Source of the DNA: Methylobacterium sp. DB0501
Lineage (GTDB): Bacteria > Pseudomonadota > Alphaproteobacteria > Rhizobiales > Beijerinckiaceae
Assembly (NCBI RefSeq): GCF_011043735.1
Contig: NZ_JAAKGV010000006.1
Coordinates: forward strand, 227,015-291,014
DNA: 64,000 nt
Direction of reading: 5' to 3'
The notes below the pieces were generated by a model, which was not told the origin of the DNA, ran no database searches, and saw only the letters and a program-made list of their open reading frames with translations. Every line of letters starts with the position of its first letter. The first letter of the stretch is position 1. This document shows, piece by piece, positions 1 through 9,818 of the stretch. Made by a program: the position numbers and the translations under genes.

Positions 1-555
1 TTCCTTGACGCCGGCCTTCACCAGCTTCTCGGCCTCGCGCAGCACGTCCGCCGCCGGGCGGCTGACGAGGTCGCCGCGCAGCTGCGGGATGATGCAGAAG
101 GTGCAGCGGTTGTTGCAGCCCTCGGAGATCTTCAGATAGGCATAGTGCCGCGGCGTCAGCTTGACGCCCTGCGGCGGGACCAGGTCGAGGAACGGGTCGT
201 GCGCCGGGGGCACCGCCTCGTGGACCGCCGCCACCACCGATTCGTAGGCCTGCGGCCCGGTGACCGCGAGCAGGTTCGGGTACTTCTCGCGGATCTCGTC
301 CGGCTGCGCGCCCATGCAGCCGGTGACGATCACCCGGCCGTTCTCCGCCATCGCGTCGCCGATCGCCTGCAGCGACTCGGCCTTCGCCGAATCGAGGAAG
401 CCGCAGGTGTTGACGATCACCACGTCGGCGCCGTCGTGCTTGCGGGCCAGCTCGTAGCCCTCGGCCCGCAGGTGGGTGAGGATGCGCTCGGAATCGACCA
501 GGGCCTTGGGACAGCCGAGCGACACGAAGGAGATTTTCGGAGCAGGTGCGTTCAT
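1..555 (-). CDS. rimO: Ribosomal protein S12 methylthiotransferase RimO, N-terminal part (3' end outside window)
   Basis: Radical-SAM methylthiotransferase that adds a methylthio group to an aspartate of ribosomal protein S12. The visible 185 residues hold the N-terminal MTTase (UPF0004) domain with its three cysteines ([31 protein letters not shown]). They also hold the start of the radical-SAM domain with the Fe-S signature CNNRCTFC near residue 150. The CPKALVDSE and GFLDSAK motifs favour RimO over MiaB. The gene starts at ATG 555 and runs off the left edge, so the C-terminal TRAM domain cannot be seen. It is divergent from pabB, with 276 bp between them. Confidence 0.93.
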   Translation of the reverse strand, partial: MNAPAPKISFVSLGCPKALVDSERILTHLRAEGYELARKHDGADVVIVNTCGFLDSAKAESLQAIGDAMAENGRVIVTGCMGAQPDEIREKYPNLLAVTGPQAYESVVAAVHEAVPPAHDPFLDLVPPQGVKLTPRHYAYLKISEGCNNRCTFCIIPQLRGDLVSRPAADVLREAEKLVKAGVKE

Positions 556-724
556 GGCGAAGGCAGGTTTCACGGCGGAGGCAGGATGGGACACCGGCCC
601 ACGGCCGAGCCGGCGCGAGCGGGATCAAGGATTTAGGGAAGGGTGCTGGGGCAGGCCCATAGCATGGGGCAGGGCGGGCGTCACGGGGCGGCGATCCCGC
701 CCGCACGGCGTCGCCGTCCCGGCT

Positions 725-784
725 GGCATCCCGGCCGGTCCTTTGGCCGGCATCTTGGCCGGTCCTTTGGCCGGCATCTTGGCC
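725..784. repeat. 24-bp tandem repeat, about 2.5 copies
   Basis: Two near-identical 24-bp units (725-748 and 749-772; the first differs at two bases) are followed by a half unit (773-784). The unit reads roughly GGCATCTTGGCC then GGTCCTTTGGCC and is itself rich in GGCC palindromes. It lies between the divergent rimO and pabB starts, upstream of the chosen pabB ATG at 832, in a stretch that stays open in the pabB frame. It could be a regulatory spacer or simple replication slippage. No function is shown by the sequence. Confidence 0.8.
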
Positions 785-831
785 CGACGGCCGGCTTCCG
801 CTGCGGCCCCGGCCTCCGCTATCACGGCGCG

Positions 832-2223
832 ATGTGGAGCCGCCTCGTCCCCCCCCTCGATCCCGCTGCCGCCGCGTCCCGCCTGCGCGGGCGATGGCCC
901 GGCCTCGCGCTCCTCGACAGCGCGATGCGGCACGACACCCTCGGGCGCCACTCCTACCTCGCCGCCGACCCGTTCGGGACCTTCCGGGTGCGCGGGGCCC
1001 AGGCGTCCTGGAACGGCGCCCCGGTGCCGGGCGCCCCTCTCGACGCGCTGCGCGCGGTGCTGGCGCCGTACCGCACCGCGCCCGATCCCGACCTGCCGCC
1101 GTTCCAGGGCGGGGCGATCGGGTACGTGGCGTACGATTTCGGGGCGAGCCTGGAGCGGGTGGCGCCGCCTGTCCGGCGGGCCGGCCTCACCGACGACATC
1201 GCTGTCAACCTCTACGCCACGGTCGTCGCCTTCGACCACCGGGCCGGCACCTGCCACCTGATCGCCACCGGCTTCCCCGAGACCGGCCCGGCCGCCCGCG
1301 CGGCGAAGGCGGCCGCCGACCTCGACGCCCTGGAGGCCGCCCTGGCCGGGCCCGAGCCGGCGAGCGAGGCCGCACCGGTTCCGCCCCTCGACTGGCGCTC
1401 GAACTTCACGCCCGAGACCTATGCCCGGGCGGTCGAGCGGGTGCGGGACTACATCCGGGCCGGCGACATCTACCAGGCCAACATCTCGCAGCGCTTCGAG
1501 GCGGCGCTGCCGCCGGGCTTCGACGCCTTCGCGTTCTACCGGCGCCTGCGGGCGCGCAACCCGGCCCCGTTCGCGGCCTATCTCGACATCGACGGGCTCA
1601 CGATCGCCTCGTCCTCGCCCGAGCGCTTCCTGCGGCTCGACGGCCGCCGGGTCGAGACCCGGCCGATCAAGGGGACGGCGCCGCGCTCCGCCGACCCGGC
1701 CGAGGACCGGGCCCGGGCCGAGGCGCTGGTCGCCAACGCCAAGGAGCGCGCCGAGAACGTGATGATCGTCGATCTCCTGCGCAACGACCTGTCGCGAATC
1801 TGCGCCCCCCACAGCGTCGCGGTGCCCACGTTGTGCGGGCTCGAGACCTATGCCGGCGTCCACCACCTCGTCTCGGCGGTCACCGGCACCCTGCGGGAGG
1901 GGGCGGACGGGATCGATCTGCTCGCCGCGACCTTCCCGGGCGGCTCGATCACCGGCGCGCCGAAGCTGCGCGCCATGGACATCATCACCGAGATCGAGGG
2001 CGATGCCCGCGAGGCCTATTGCGGGGCGATCGGCTGGATCGGGTTCGACGGCAGCTTAGACACCAGCATCGCCATCCGCACCGTGCTGATCGACGAGAGC
2101 CGCGCCGTGCTCCAGGCCGGGGGCGGGGTCACGCTGCTCTCCGACCCGCAGGCCGAGTACCGCGAGACCCTGACCAAGGCCGAGCGGGTCTTTGCCGCCT
2201 TCGCGACCGGGGAGGACGCATGA
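832..2223 (+). CDS. pabB: Aminodeoxychorismate synthase component I
   Basis: Chorismate-utilising enzyme that, with the PabA glutaminase, converts chorismate plus glutamine to 4-amino-4-deoxychorismate on the way to p-aminobenzoate and folate. The 463-residue protein has the N-terminal anthranilate-synthase-I-like domain (GGAIGYVAYDFG) and the chorismate-binding domain with SSSPERFL, the PIKGTAPR segment, NVMIVDLLRND and FPGGSITGAPK. The PIKGT lysine is the feature used to tell PabB from TrpE. The reading frame is open back to 643, but those 63 residues are low-complexity and lie over a tandem repeat, so ATG 832 is preferred. The stop overlaps the pabA start as ATGA. trpE is the alternative, but the neighbouring pabC-like gene argues for pabB. 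Confidence 0.92.
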   Translation: MWSRLVPPLDPAAAASRLRGRWPGLALLDSAMRHDTLGRHSYLAADPFGTFRVRGAQASWNGAPVPGAPLDALRAVLAPYRTAPDPDLPPFQGGAIGYVAYDFGASLERVAPPVRRAGLTDDIAVNLYATVVAFDHRAGTCHLIATGFPETGPAARAAKAAADLDALEAALAGPEPASEAAPVPPLDWRSNFTPETYARAVERVRDYIRAGDIYQANISQRFEAALPPGFDAFAFYRRLRARNPAPFAAYLDIDGLTIASSSPERFLRLDGRRVETRPIKGTAPRSADPAEDRARAEALVANAKERAENVMIVDLLRNDLSRICAPHSVAVPTLCGLETYAGVHHLVSAVTGTLREGADGIDLLAATFPGGSITGAPKLRAMDIITEIEGDAREAYCGAIGWIGFDGSLDTSIAIRTVLIDESRAVLQAGGGVTLLSDPQAEYRETLTKAERVFAAFATGEDA

Positions 2224-2831
2224 TCCTCGTCATCGACAATTACGATTCCTTCGTCTTCAACGTGGTGCGCTATTTCGAGGAACTGGGCGCTCCGGTCCGG
2301 GTCGTGCGCAACGACGCCCTCGACGTCGCCGGCATCCGGGGATCGAGCCCGCAGGCCGTGGTGATCTCGCCCGGCCCGTGCAGCCCGGCGGAGGCCGGGG
2401 TGTCGCTGCCGGCCATCCGCGAGCTGTCGGGAACGGTGCCGCTGCTCGGGGTCTGCCTCGGGCACCAATGCATCGGCGCGGCCTTCGGCGGCCGGGTCGC
2501 GCGGGCCCGGCAGCCGCTCCACGGCCACGCGACGCCGATCGACCATGGCGGGCAGGGCCTGTTTCGCGGCCTGCCGGCGCCGCTCACGGTCGGGCGCTAC
2601 CACTCGCTGATCGTGACGCCGGAGCCGGGCATGGAGCAGCACTTGAGCGTCGACGCGGTCTCGCCGGAGGGCGAAGTCATGGCCTTGTCCCATCGTCGGC
2701 ACCCGACCTACGGCGTGCAGTTCCACCCGGAATCGGTGCTGACCGAGCACGGCCACGCCCTGTTCGGCAATTTCCTGGACCTCGCCCGGCGCTGGCACGA
2801 GGAGGGAGGGGCGCATCGTGCTGTGGCGTGA
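2220..2831 (+). CDS. pabA: Aminodeoxychorismate synthase component II (glutamine amidotransferase)
   Basis: Class I glutamine amidotransferase that supplies ammonia to PabB. The 203-residue protein carries the nucleophile cysteine in LLGVCLGHQCIGAAFGG and the His-Glu pair in YGVQFHPESVLTEHG, so the catalytic triad is intact. The N-terminal ILVIDNYDSF segment is typical of PabA/TrpG. The ATG overlaps the pabB stop (ATGA), which implies translational coupling. The 3' end overlaps the next gene by 14 bp. Some organisms use one amidotransferase for both PabB and TrpE, so a dual role is possible. Confidence 0.92.
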   Translation: MILVIDNYDSFVFNVVRYFEELGAPVRVVRNDALDVAGIRGSSPQAVVISPGPCSPAEAGVSLPAIRELSGTVPLLGVCLGHQCIGAAFGGRVARARQPLHGHATPIDHGGQGLFRGLPAPLTVGRYHSLIVTPEPGMEQHLSVDAVSPEGEVMALSHRRHPTYGVQFHPESVLTEHGHALFGNFLDLARRWHEEGGAHRAVA

Positions 2832-3663
2832 CGGACGGGTGCAGGAGGGCACGGTCGCCCCCTTCGACCTCGCCGATCGCGGCCTGCTGCTGGGCGACGG
2901 GGTGTTCGACACCGCGATGGCGCTCGGCGGCCGGGTGGTGGCGGAGGAGGCGCACCTGGCGCGCTTGAGCCGCGCCGCCGCCGCCCTCGGTTTCGCGCTC
3001 GACGAAGCGGAGGCCCGCACGGCGATGCGGGCCGTGGCGGCCGCCTATGAGCGGGCGGCGATCCGCACCACCGTGACCCGTGGGCCCGGCCCGCGGGGCC
3101 TGCGCCCGCCGGCCGCGCCCCGCCCGGTCCTGTGGGCCGGCGCCGCGCCGTTGCGGCCCGGCACGGCCTTTTCGGAGATGTCCCTCGGCTGGAGCGCGAT
3201 CCGCCGCAACGAGACCTCGCCGACGTCGCGCCACAAGACGCTCGGCTACCTCGACGCCGTGCTCGCCGCCGAGGCCGCCGCCCGAGAGGGTCACGACGAG
3301 GCCCTGTTCCTCAACATGCAGGGACGGGTGGCCTGCGCCGGCATCGGCAGCCTGTTCGCGGTGTCCGGGCGCGAGGTGGTCACGCCGCCCCTGGAGGAGG
3401 GGGTGCTCGCCGGGATCGTACGCGGGCAGGTGCTCGCCCTGGCCCCCGGCCTCGGCCTCGCGCCGGCCGAGCGGCCGGTGACGCCGGAGGATCTGGCCGG
3501 GGCCGAGGTGGTGTTCGTCACCAACTCCCTGCGGCTGATCGCGCCGGTGCGGCGGATCGGGGCGCGGGACTATCCCAGCGCAGGGCATCCGGCCTTGCGG
3601 GCCCTGCGTGAGGCCCTGTCGCGGGAAATCGCGGAGGCGTGCGGGATGACCGCGGAGGGCTGA
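2818..3663 (+). CDS. pabC: Class IV aminotransferase, probable 4-amino-4-deoxychorismate lyase
   Basis: PLP-dependent fold-type IV enzyme of 281 residues. Position after pabB-pabA predicts release of pyruvate from aminodeoxychorismate to give p-aminobenzoate. Family marks include DLADRGLLLGDGVFDTAMAL at the N-terminus and the lysine expected to bind PLP in TSRHKTLGYLDAVLA. A C-terminal part contains EVVFVTNSLRLIAPVRRI. The likely start is GTG 2818, inside the pabA 3' end (14-bp overlap). Branched-chain or D-amino-acid aminotransferases share the fold, so the assignment rests mainly on gene context. Confidence 0.85.
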   Translation: MLWRDGRVQEGTVAPFDLADRGLLLGDGVFDTAMALGGRVVAEEAHLARLSRAAAALGFALDEAEARTAMRAVAAAYERAAIRTTVTRGPGPRGLRPPAAPRPVLWAGAAPLRPGTAFSEMSLGWSAIRRNETSPTSRHKTLGYLDAVLAAEAAAREGHDEALFLNMQGRVACAGIGSLFAVSGREVVTPPLEEGVLAGIVRGQVLALAPGLGLAPAERPVTPEDLAGAEVVFVTNSLRLIAPVRRIGARDYPSAGHPALRALREALSREIAEACGMTAEG

Positions 3664-3715
3664 CGGCGCCCGTCTTCGAAAGGTCCAGCCAAGATCGCAG
3701 CCCCCGATCCGGCGC

Positions 3716-4003
3716 TCACTTCGTCTCCGGCGCCATCCGATGGCGCAACTCCGCCACCCGGGCCACCTCGCGCGCATAGGCCAGGCCGAGGTCGGTCCAC
3801 AGGGCGCGCAGGGCCGTTTCCTCGGCCTCCGTGGGCAATCCCTGCCGCCGGCACTCATCCAGCCGGCCGAGCCGGCGCGCGACGCTGCGGCAGACCTCCG
3901 CGGCCGTCGGAGCCGTCCCCGCTGACGTGGTCTCCGGTTTCACTGGCCCTCCGCCCATCCGTACCGGGCGCCTCCGGCGCCTCGTCCGTCTGAATTCAGA
4001 CAT
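3716..4003 (-). CDS. Hypothetical protein, 95 aa
   Basis: Small protein, convergent with pabC and divergent from the peptide-transporter operon. The N-terminus is very basic (RRTRRRRR). The C-terminal half is predicted helical (TAAEVCRSVARRLGRLDECRRQG then EETALRALWTDLGLAYAREVARVAELRHRM) without a recognisable catalytic motif. ATG 4003 is chosen; the frame is open further upstream to 4216, but that part overlaps the dppA leader and looks non-coding. An internal start 45 bp downstream (MGGGP) is also possible. No function can be assigned. Confidence 0.55.
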   Translation of the reverse strand: MSEFRRTRRRRRPVRMGGGPVKPETTSAGTAPTAAEVCRSVARRLGRLDECRRQGLPTEAEETALRALWTDLGLAYAREVARVAELRHRMAPETK

Positions 4004-4142
4004 AGGATCGCCCGGGCGACAAGGACCCCGGGGGTTAGGCGGCTGTGCGTCGAATTCGCCAAGGCCTTGCGTCACCGAGCGGAAACCCGCCAGAAGGGGC
4101 GATCGGCCGGGCCCGGAGCCCGCACGGAGTGGAGAGCAGAGC

Positions 4143-5738
4143 ATGAAGCGCGCGTCCCTGGCGGTGGTTCTCGGTGCCGCGACCGCCCTGGCGGCAAGCC
4201 TGCCGGCCGGCGCCAAGACGCTGGTCTACTGCTCCGAGGGCAGCCCGGAGAACTTCTATCCGGCGGTGAACACCACCGGTACCTCGTTCGACGCCAGCTC
4301 CCAGATCTACTCGAACATCGTCAATTTCGAGCGCGGCACCACCAACGTGGTGCCGGACCTCGCCGAGACGTGGGACATCACACCGGACGGCAAGACCTAC
4401 ACCTTCCACTTGCGCAAGGGCGTGAAGTGGCACTCCAACAAGGTCTTCAAGCCGACCCGCGACTTCAATGCCGACGACGTGATCTTCTCGTTCGAGCGGC
4501 AATGGAAGGAGAACAACCCGTTCTTCCGGGTGACCAGCTCCAACCACACCTATTTCAACGACATGGGGCTGCCGAAGCTCCTCGCGTCGCTCGACAAGAT
4601 CGACGACTACACAATCCGCTTCACCCTGACCCAGCCCGAAGCGCCCTTCCTCGCCGATCTGGCCATGCCCTTCGCGGCAATCCAGTCGAAGGAATACGCC
4701 GACGCGATGATGAAGGCCGGCACGCCGGACAAGCTCGACCAGGAGCCGATCGGCACCGGCCCGTTCTACCTGCTGCAATATCAAAAGGACGCGATCGTCC
4801 GCTACCGCGCCTTCCCGCAATACTATGCCGGCAAGGCCGCCCTCGACGACCTGGTCTTCGCGATCACGCCGGATGCCTCGGTGCGCTGGGCCAAGCTCCA
4901 GAAGGGCGAGTGCCACGTCATGCCGTATCCGAACCCGGCCGACATCGACGCGATGCGCAAGGACCCGAACGTCCAGGTGCTGGAGCAGCCCGGCCTCAAC
5001 ATCGGGTATCTGGCCTACAACACCAAGAGGAAGCCGTTCGACGACGTGCGCGTGCGCAAGGCGCTGAACATGGCGATCAACAAGAAGGCGATCATCGACG
5101 CGGTCTACCTCTCGACCGGAGTCGCCGCCAAGAACCCGATCCCGCCGACGATGTGGTCCTACAACGACGCGATCAAGGACGACCCCTACGATCCGGAAGG
5201 AGCCAAGAAGCTCCTGGCCGAGGCCGGCTTCGCCAACGGCCTGACCACCGACCTGTGGGCGATGCCGGTGCAGCGCCCCTACAACCCCAATGCCCGCCGC
5301 ATCGCCGAGCTGATGCAGGCCGACCTCGCCAAGGTCGGGGTGAAGGCCGAGATCAAGTCCTACGAGTGGGGCGAGTACCGCAAGCGCGTCCAGGACGGCG
5401 AGCACCAGACCGCGATGCTGGGCTGGACCGGCGACAACGGCGATCCCGACAACTTCCTCCACACCCTGCTCGGCTGCGCCGCGGCGGAGAAGGGCGGCGG
5501 CAACACCGCCAAGTGGTGCGACAAGACCTACGACGACCTCGTCACCAAGGCCAAGACCATCACCGACAAGGCCGAGCGCACCAAGCTCTACGAGCAGGCG
5601 CAGGTGGTGTTCAAGGAGCAGGCGCCCTGGTTCACCATCGCGCACGCGGTGCAGCTGAAGCCGGTCCGCAAGGAGGTGGTGGACTTCAAGCTGTCGCCGT
5701 TCGGCCGTCACACCTTCTACGGCGTGAGCCTCAAGTAA
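4143..5738 (+). CDS. dppA: Dipeptide/oligopeptide ABC transporter substrate-binding protein
   Basis: Periplasmic solute-binding protein of the SBP_bac_5 family (531 aa), first gene of a five-gene importer operon. A signal peptide is evident (MKRASLAVVLGAATALAASL, likely cleavage after PAGA). The mature part has the family segments LVYCSEGSPENFYPAV, PDGKTYTFHLRKGVKWH, FNADDVIFSFER and TGPFYLLQYQKD. Length and motifs are those of DppA-type dipeptide binders. ATG 4143 was chosen over upstream in-frame codons because it begins the signal peptide. Heme or glycine-betaine-like substrates are bound by some relatives, so the ligand is inferred. Confidence 0.9.
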   Translation: MKRASLAVVLGAATALAASLPAGAKTLVYCSEGSPENFYPAVNTTGTSFDASSQIYSNIVNFERGTTNVVPDLAETWDITPDGKTYTFHLRKGVKWHSNKVFKPTRDFNADDVIFSFERQWKENNPFFRVTSSNHTYFNDMGLPKLLASLDKIDDYTIRFTLTQPEAPFLADLAMPFAAIQSKEYADAMMKAGTPDKLDQEPIGTGPFYLLQYQKDAIVRYRAFPQYYAGKAALDDLVFAITPDASVRWAKLQKGECHVMPYPNPADIDAMRKDPNVQVLEQPGLNIGYLAYNTKRKPFDDVRVRKALNMAINKKAIIDAVYLSTGVAAKNPIPPTMWSYNDAIKDDPYDPEGAKKLLAEAGFANGLTTDLWAMPVQRPYNPNARRIAELMQADLAKVGVKAEIKSYEWGEYRKRVQDGEHQTAMLGWTGDNGDPDNFLHTLLGCAAAEKGGGNTAKWCDKTYDDLVTKAKTITDKAERTKLYEQAQVVFKEQAPWFTIAHAVQLKPVRKEVVDFKLSPFGRHTFYGVSLK

Positions 5739-5748
5739 GGGCGCCCGC

Positions 5749-6759
5749 GTGCTCCGCTTCCTCCTGACCCGCGCGTCCCTGGTGATCCCGACCTTCCTGG
5801 GGATCACCCTGGTGGCGTTCTTCCTGATCCGCCTGGTGCCCGGCGACCCGATCGAGACGATGGCGGGGGAGCGGGGCATCGATCCCGCGCGGCACGCGGC
5901 GTTGCGCACCGAGTACGGCTTCGACAAGCCGCTGCTCGTGCAATACGGCATCTATCTCGAGCGGCTGGCGCACGGCGATCTCGGCCGCTCGATCAGCACC
6001 AAGGAGCCGGTGATCTCGGAGTTCGCCAGCCTGTTTCCGGCGACGGTCGAGCTCGGCGTCTGCGCGATCCTGTTCGCGCTCCTCGTCGGCCTGCCGGCCG
6101 GCATCCTGGCGGCTTTGCGCCGCAACTCGGTCTTCGACCACGGGGTGATGGGGCTGTCGCTCACCGGCTACTCGATGCCGATCTTCTGGTGGGGCCTGCT
6201 CCTGATCCTGCTGTTCTCGGTGCAGCTCGGCTGGACGCCGGTCTCGGGCCGCATCGACGTGCAGTACTTCATCGAGCCGGTGACCGGCTTCCTGTTGATC
6301 GACACGCTGCTGTCGGACGAATCCGGCGCCTTCCGGTCGGCCCTCAGCCACCTGGTCCTGCCGGCGATCGTGCTCGGCACGGTGCCGCTCGCGGTCATCG
6401 CCCGCATGACCCGCTCGGCGATGCTCGAAGTGCTCGGCGAGGATTACATGCGCACCGCCCGGGCCAAGGGCCTGCCGGCCTGGCGCATCGTCGGGCTGCA
6501 TGCCCTGCGCAACGCCCTGATCCCGGTCGTCACGGTGATCGGCCTCCAGGTCGGCGTGCTGTTCACCGGGGCGATCCTGACCGAGACGATCTTCTCCTGG
6601 CCCGGCATCGGCAAGTGGCTGATCGAGGCGATCGGCCGGCGCGACTATCCGGTCCTCCAGGGCGGCATCCTGCTGATCGGCGCGGTGGTGATGGCGGTGA
6701 ACCTCATCGTCGACCTCGCCTACGGCCTCGTGAACCCCCGCATCCGGCACGCCCGATGA
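5749..6759 (+). CDS. dppB: Dipeptide ABC transporter permease DppB-like
   Basis: Inner-membrane permease (336 aa) with the N-terminal TM segment and LVPGDPIETMAGERG loop typical of DppB/OppB. Several further TM segments follow, with the EAA-type cytoplasmic loop YMRTARAKGLPAWRIVG that contacts the ATPases. The start is GTG 5749, ten bases after the dppA stop, so the two genes are cotranscribed. The last codons overlap a CGATGAG...GAAC sequence that is repeated at the dppC start 20 bp later, which offers an alternative but unlikely initiation site at 6756. Confidence 0.9.
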   Translation: MLRFLLTRASLVIPTFLGITLVAFFLIRLVPGDPIETMAGERGIDPARHAALRTEYGFDKPLLVQYGIYLERLAHGDLGRSISTKEPVISEFASLFPATVELGVCAILFALLVGLPAGILAALRRNSVFDHGVMGLSLTGYSMPIFWWGLLLILLFSVQLGWTPVSGRIDVQYFIEPVTGFLLIDTLLSDESGAFRSALSHLVLPAIVLGTVPLAVIARMTRSAMLEVLGEDYMRTARAKGLPAWRIVGLHALRNALIPVVTVIGLQVGVLFTGAILTETIFSWPGIGKWLIEAIGRRDYPVLQGGILLIGAVVMAVNLIVDLAYGLVNPRIRHAR

Positions 6760-6772
6760 GCGCCGAACCCCG

Positions 6773-7684
6773 ATGAGTGCTGAACTCCTGGACACCCCCT
6801 CCGCCTCGGCGGCCCCCGCCGGCCCGCCGCACCCGCTCGCCGAGTTCTGGACGAGCTTCCGCGCCAACAAGGGCGCGGTGATCGGCCTCGCGCTGATCGT
6901 CGCGGTGCTGCTGATGGCGGTCTTCGCCGACGTCGTCGCCCCGCACCCGCCGAACCTCACCAACGACGCCGCCTTCCTCAAGCCCCCGTTCTGGCAGGAG
7001 GGCGGCTCGCTCACCTATCCGCTCGGCACCGACGCGATCGGCCGCGACATCCTCTCGCGCCTGATCTACGGCGCCCGGCTGTCGCTCTCCATCGGCATCG
7101 CCGTCGTGACGGTGTCGATCCTGGTCGGCACGATGCTGGGGCTGATCGCCGGCTTCGTCGGCGGCGCCACCGGCATCGTCATCATGCGGGTGATGGACAT
7201 CATCCTGACCCTGCCGTCGCTGCTGCTGGCCATCGTCATCGTGGCGATCCTCGGCCCCGGGCTGATGAACGCGATGCTGGCGGTCGCCGTGGTGGTGCTG
7301 CCGCATTACGTCCGCATCGCCCGCGCGGCGGTGATCGGCGAGAAATCGAAGGACTACGTCACGGCCGCCCGCGTCGGCGGGGCCGGGCCGTTGCGGCTGA
7401 TGGTGGGGGAGGTGCTGCCGAACTGCGCCGCCCCCCTGATCGTCCAGGCCTCGCTCGGCGTCTCGACGGCGATCCTCGATGCCGCGGCCCTCGGCTTCCT
7501 GGGCCTGGGCGCCCAGCCGCCCGCGCCGGAATGGGGCACGATGCTGGCGGACGCCCGCGAGTTCGTGCTCCGGGCCTGGTGGGTGGTGACCTTCCCGGGC
7601 CTCGTCATCCTGATCACCGTGCTCGCCTTCAACCTCGTCGGGGACGGGCTTCGCGACGCCCTCGACCCCAAGCTGAAGCGGTGA
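6773..7684 (+). CDS. dppC: Dipeptide ABC transporter permease DppC-like
   Basis: Second permease subunit (303 aa). It has the OppC N-terminal domain ([18 protein letters not shown]), a periplasmic loop with [20 protein letters not shown], and the EAA loop [16 protein letters not shown]. The family end motif [11 protein letters not shown] followed by a last TM segment and [18 protein letters not shown] is intact. It starts 13 bp after dppB and pairs with DppB to form the translocation channel. Confidence 0.91.
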   Translation: MSAELLDTPSASAAPAGPPHPLAEFWTSFRANKGAVIGLALIVAVLLMAVFADVVAPHPPNLTNDAAFLKPPFWQEGGSLTYPLGTDAIGRDILSRLIYGARLSLSIGIAVVTVSILVGTMLGLIAGFVGGATGIVIMRVMDIILTLPSLLLAIVIVAILGPGLMNAMLAVAVVVLPHYVRIARAAVIGEKSKDYVTAARVGGAGPLRLMVGEVLPNCAAPLIVQASLGVSTAILDAAALGFLGLGAQPPAPEWGTMLADAREFVLRAWWVVTFPGLVILITVLAFNLVGDGLRDALDPKLKR

Positions 7685-7692
7685 GGCGCCCG

Positions 7693-8715
7693 ATGCCGCT
7701 CCTCGAGATCAACAACCTCTCCGTCGAGTTCCCCTCCGCCGGCGGCACGCTCCGGGCCGTCGACGGCGTCAGCCTGACTCTGGAGGAGGGGGAGGTGCTC
7801 GGCGTCGTCGGCGAGTCGGGCTCGGGCAAGAGCGTGACCATGATGGCGCTGATGGGCCTCGTCGCCTATCCGGGCCGGGTCTCCGCCGACCGCCTCGCCT
7901 TCGCCGGCCGCGACCTGATGGGGATGCCCGCCCGCGAGCGCCGCCGCCTCACCGGCCGCGACGTGGCGATGATCTTCCAGGAGCCGACCACCAGCCTGAA
8001 TCCCTGCTTCACGATCGGCTTCCAGATCGTCGAGAGCTTGCGCCAGCATCTCGGCCTCGACCGCAAGGCGGCGAGGAAGCGGGCGATCGAATTGCTGGAG
8101 CAGGTCGGCATCCCGGCGGCCGAGAGCCGGCTCTCGTCCTATCCGCACCAGCTCTCCGGCGGCATGAACCAGCGGGTGATGATCGCCATGGCGATCGCCT
8201 GCAACCCGAAACTCCTCATCGCCGACGAGCCGACCACGGCGCTCGACGTCACCATCCAGGCCCAGATCCTCGACCTGCTGCTGTCGCTCCAGCGCGAGCG
8301 CGGCATGGCGCTCGTGCTCATCACCCACAACATGGGCGTGGTCGCCGAGACCGCCGACCGGATGATGGTGATGTATGCCGGCCAGGTGATGGAGGAGAGC
8401 CGCGCCGACGCGCTCTTCGCCCACCCCCAGCATCCCTACACGGCGGCCCTGCTGGCGGCCTTGCCGGAGCGCAGCGAGGGCGGGCGGCTGTCCACCATCC
8501 CGGGCGTGGTGCCGGGGCTCTACGACCGGCCGCGCGGCTGCCTGTTCGCGCCGCGCTGCGCCTTCGCCACCGATCATTCGCGTGAGCAGCGGCCCGCCTT
8601 GCGCCCCTGGCAGGACGGCTTCGTGCGCTGCCACTACCCGCTCGGCGATCCCTCCCGCGACGCCCGCATCCGCGAGGATCACCCCATATCGACCATCCCG
8701 GAGGCCGTCCGTTGA
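7693..8715 (+). CDS. dppD: Dipeptide ABC transporter ATP-binding protein DppD-like
   Basis: ABC ATPase (340 aa) with Walker [10 protein letters not shown]-loop [11 protein letters not shown], signature [15 protein letters not shown], Walker [15 protein letters not shown] and H-loop [11 protein letters not shown]. The C-terminal oligopeptide-transporter extension ends in the cysteine cluster [11 protein letters not shown]...VRCHYP. In this subfamily the cluster has been linked to an Fe-S centre. ATG 7693 follows dppC by 8 bp; an in-frame region further upstream belongs to dppC. The stop overlaps the dppF start (TTGA). Confidence 0.91.
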   Translation: MPLLEINNLSVEFPSAGGTLRAVDGVSLTLEEGEVLGVVGESGSGKSVTMMALMGLVAYPGRVSADRLAFAGRDLMGMPARERRRLTGRDVAMIFQEPTTSLNPCFTIGFQIVESLRQHLGLDRKAARKRAIELLEQVGIPAAESRLSSYPHQLSGGMNQRVMIAMAIACNPKLLIADEPTTALDVTIQAQILDLLLSLQRERGMALVLITHNMGVVAETADRMMVMYAGQVMEESRADALFAHPQHPYTAALLAALPERSEGGRLSTIPGVVPGLYDRPRGCLFAPRCAFATDHSREQRPALRPWQDGFVRCHYPLGDPSRDARIREDHPISTIPEAVR

Positions 8716-9716
8716 GCGCCCCCGTCGTCGTCGCCGACAACCTCCGCCAGACCTACGAGATCCGCCGCGGGCTCTTCCGCCAGCCGGCCCGGCTCCAGGC
8801 GGTGGGCGGCATCTCGTTCTCGATCGAGCCCGGCCGGACGCTCGCGGTGGTGGGCGAATCCGGCTGCGGCAAGTCGACCCTCGCCCGGATGGTGACGCTG
8901 ATCGAGCCGCCCTCCGACGGCGACCTCACCCTCGACGGGATCGACGCCGTCGACACGCCGGCGGCGGAGCGCCGCCGCCTGCGCCGCACCGTGCAGCTGG
9001 TGTTCCAGAACCCCTACGGCTCGCTCAACCCGCGCAAGCGCATCGGGGCGATCCTGGAACAGCCGCTCGCCATCAATACCGGCCTGTCGGGACAGGAACG
9101 CCGCGAGCGGGTGCGGGCGATGATGGCCAAGGTGGGCCTGCGCCCGGAGCACGATGCGCGCTACCCCCACATGTTCTCCGGGGGCCAGCGCCAGCGCATC
9201 GCCATCGCCCGGGCGCTGATGCTGTCGCCCAAGCTCGTGGTCGCCGACGAGCCGGTCTCGGCCCTCGACGTGTCGATCCAGGCCCAGGTGCTGAACCTGC
9301 TGGCCGACCTGCAGGCGGAACTCGGCCTCGCCTACCTGTTCATCTCCCACGACCTCGGCGTGGTGCGCCACATCGCCCACGACGTGCTGGTGATGTATCT
9401 CGGGCTGGCCATGGAGCAGGGGCCGAAGGAGGCGATCTACGCCCGTCCCCTCCACCCCTACACCCAGGCCCTGATGGCGGCGACGCCGGGCGTCGGCCCG
9501 CGGACCCGCGAGCGGATCGTGCTGCGGGGCGAGTTGCCCTCGCCGCTCGATCCCCCGGCGGGCTGCGTCTTCTCCACCCGCTGCCCCCACGCCGCCGCCC
9601 GCTGCCGCGAGGAGCGGCCGGGCCTGCGGCCCCTGGCGGGACGGGCGGTGGCCTGCCACTACGCCGAGGACTTTCTGGAGGGGGCGCCGGCCGAGGGGCG
9701 GGCGCTCGCGGGCTGA
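8712..9716 (+). CDS. dppF: Dipeptide ABC transporter ATP-binding protein DppF-like
   Basis: Second ABC ATPase (334 aa) of the importer. Walker [10 protein letters not shown], signature [15 protein letters not shown], Walker [15 protein letters not shown] and H-loop [14 protein letters not shown] are intact. The C-terminal extension again ends with the paired cysteines [16 protein letters not shown]. The only start compatible with the preceding stop is TTG 8712 (TTGA overlap with dppD), giving [11 protein letters not shown]. Together with DppD it powers uptake through DppBC. This is the last transporter gene before the cyclase. Confidence 0.9.
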   Translation: MSAPVVVADNLRQTYEIRRGLFRQPARLQAVGGISFSIEPGRTLAVVGESGCGKSTLARMVTLIEPPSDGDLTLDGIDAVDTPAAERRRLRRTVQLVFQNPYGSLNPRKRIGAILEQPLAINTGLSGQERRERVRAMMAKVGLRPEHDARYPHMFSGGQRQRIAIARALMLSPKLVVADEPVSALDVSIQAQVLNLLADLQAELGLAYLFISHDLGVVRHIAHDVLVMYLGLAMEQGPKEAIYARPLHPYTQALMAATPGVGPRTRERIVLRGELPSPLDPPAGCVFSTRCPHAAARCREERPGLRPLAGRAVACHYAEDFLEGAPAEGRALAG

Positions 9717-9818
9717 CCTTGGCGGGCCGACGCTCACGGTCTGTTCAACCTCGGGGGGCTTCGCCGCGCCGCTGCACGCCCTACCTCCTCCGGGGAACGG
9801 GAGCCCGGCGACCGATCC

